This document shows, one piece after another, positions 62,725-64,000 of a stretch of DNA of 64,000 nt. The notes below the pieces were generated by a model, which saw only the letters and a list, made by a program, of their open reading frames with translations, searched no databases and was not told where the DNA came from. Position 1 is the stretch's first letter. Every line of letters begins with the position of its first letter. This DNA comes from Cryptomeria japonica (taxonomy: Eukaryota > Streptophyta > Pinopsida > Cupressales > Cupressaceae), in NCBI RefSeq assembly GCF_030272615.1, contig NW_026729205.1, positions 1-64,000 on the forward strand. The letters run 5' to 3'. The position numbers and the translations under genes are program-made.

Positions 62725-63591
62725 TGTAAGGAAGTTAAGTAGCCAAACAACTTCCTACACTAACCTTGAGAGGATGGTAATGCAAAAAAATTTACAGATC
62801 GTCACAACAGTTATAGAAAAAAGAAATAGATATAATAACATTCAAACCATAACACAGTGATTTACATGGGAAAACCCTTTCGGAAGAAAAACCCCACACT
62901 CCAAAAGTCACCCAATATATTATTTTGCAATCAAAACAGATTACAATATACTTGCAGAGCAAGCTCTTTGTAGGAGTACAACTAATCATATATTTAGAGG
63001 TAACTTAATAGCTATAAAACTCTTGCACATAACCTCTATGTCACACACCTCATATATAGGAGATACAATACAAGAAACAGTCAAATAGTATTACAAAACC
63101 ATGGACTAAAACCATCCAATAAGGTGTAGCTGACCGTATCTCCCTTCTAGATTCCCTATGATGTGTCCCTCCCTTTTTACAGCTCATTTATGTGTCTGAT
63201 GTATTTTATATTTCTTATTTCAGGAGTTCAAACTTTCAGAGGCCATAACTTGAGAATCGTGTGTCCTATTGACGAATTGTTTGAAGCACCAGAAAGCTCG
63301 TGAAGTGCTTTATTGCCTCATAAACCACTATACCATTTATGTCCACTTTTCAGGTCATTTTGAGGCCTCTAAAGTCCTCAAAATAAAATTTAAACCTTTC
63401 ATTGGACCCCTCCAAAATGGAAAATTTAATCTTCAAAACTAGTTATGATCTTGCAATGTAACTTTACCAGAATGCTTATCTAGCTAACCAAAAGACTTGG
63501 AGAGAATTTCTCACAATTTATGCTCAAATGAAAACATACTACAAATAGTAACCTTATGTAAATTCAAGGTTGAGATACCATTTTCCCAACA
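62725..63591 (-). repeat. 5' LTR of Copia A-3
   Basis: 867 bases ending TTCCCAACA on the plus strand, followed by the TGTAG duplication. Confidence 0.9.
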
Positions 63592-64000
63592 TGTAGTGCA
63601 TATGTATCTCAATGTGTTTCTTCCTCTAGTGATGAACTAGATATCTTGAGATCAATATAGCACTTTGATTATCACAGAATATGATGGTAGGATTTCTTAT
63701 TAGAATACAAAACTCAGTGAGAATATTCTAAAGCCAAATAGCCTTAATGGTTGCAATGAGTACCCCTTGAATACTCATCCTTTGTTAGTGAAAGAGCAAT
63801 TGCAAACTGCTTCTTGCTCGACCAACAAACTAGACCAAAACCAGATGGGGAGAGGTTCTCACAAGAGAGTTACACCTTATCAAAAGGCATGTAAATATTT
63901 TTTTAGTGGGCTTCCAACACTCTTCACTTGTCCTTCTAACAATTCAAGAAATCAAACTCCCTTGGAGTGCTCCCTATCAAGTTGTTTTCTATAGTTACTC
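63592..64000 (-). mobile_element. Copia B, second copy: RNase H part, runs off the window
   Basis: Minus-strand reading gives SSLQLLFH and KDEYSRGTHCN-like blocks in different frames, then TIIFCDNQSAILISRYLVHH and KKHIEIHMHY, a Copia RNase H of a family different from A. It continues on the other side of Copia A-3 at 57819 and leaves the window on the right. Broken. Confidence 0.75.

Larger units (their letters stand above)
57820..63591 (-). mobile_element. Copia A-3: old broken Copia A element inserted in Copia B
   Basis: 5772 bp, minus strand, with both LTRs and a perfect TGTAG duplication. Gag (62600-62250 region, EVEEFNGTNFEMWMLKMEY), protease, integrase (ending in MNRTLMEKAMRM near 60846), RT (FLHGDLEEDIYMTQP, YIDDMLFIGKGKG) and RNase H (CDSQSVICLAKNPTFHARTK) are in Copia order. 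The LTRs differ by roughly 10% by eye, so this copy is several times older than Copia A-1. It is broken in many places. It sits in the RNase H region of Copia B, whose two halves flank it. Confidence 0.9.

Overview
The window is AT-rich plant nuclear DNA. A gymnosperm, probably a conifer, fits best. The reasons are a tandem cluster of RPW8-NLR-class (ADR1/NRG1-like) helper immune receptor genes, very long transposon-filled intergenic DNA, and nested Tnt1-like Copia elements; the taxon is inferred, not proven. All calls come from reading the sequence and its translations. No database search was run.

Layout. 1-4950: decayed LINE (endonuclease, reverse transcriptase, zinc finger, RNase H). 4951-7544: unrecognised DNA with two tRNA-like (SINE-type) heads. 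7545-12390: RNL copy 1 (NLR1, minus strand) with its flanks. 12400-15280: intergenic DNA with a decayed LTR fragment. 15280-19022: RNL copy 2 (NLR2, minus strand), the most intact copy: five exons, about 623 residues, TATA box. 19023-47007: one insertion complex in the upstream flank of NLR2. 47880-64000: two copies of a Copia-in-Copia nest with a truncated RNL copy 3 (NLR3) wedged between them.

The main discovery is the 19-47 kb complex. CACTA at 19436 and TAGTG ending at 46693 have related termini and the same 3-bp flank (GCA), so they appear to be the two ends of one 27.3-kb CACTA (En/Spm) DNA transposon. It carries a TNP2-type transposase gene (36482-40714) and a second Ptta/En/Spm-type gene (26090-35405). 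A young Copia element (29084-35077, LTRs about 2% diverged) is inserted in the second gene. The CACTA element itself sits inside a short GC-rich retrotransposed segment (19023-19435 plus 46694-47007). That segment in turn interrupts the NLR2 upstream flank. The NLR1 flank (about 11940-12390) is an unfilled copy of that region, so the order of events can be read.

The RNL genes share an NB-ARC domain with a CFLD-SFPEDKK motif and a QHD motif, followed by ADR1-like LRRs. NLR1 has a one-base frameshift. NLR2 has an open frame but a 25-bp duplication shortens its C terminus. NLR3 is a mosaic fragment. NLR1 and NLR2 appear to start directly at the NB-ARC without an RPW8 domain, and each has a different substitution of the P-loop glycine next to the lysine.
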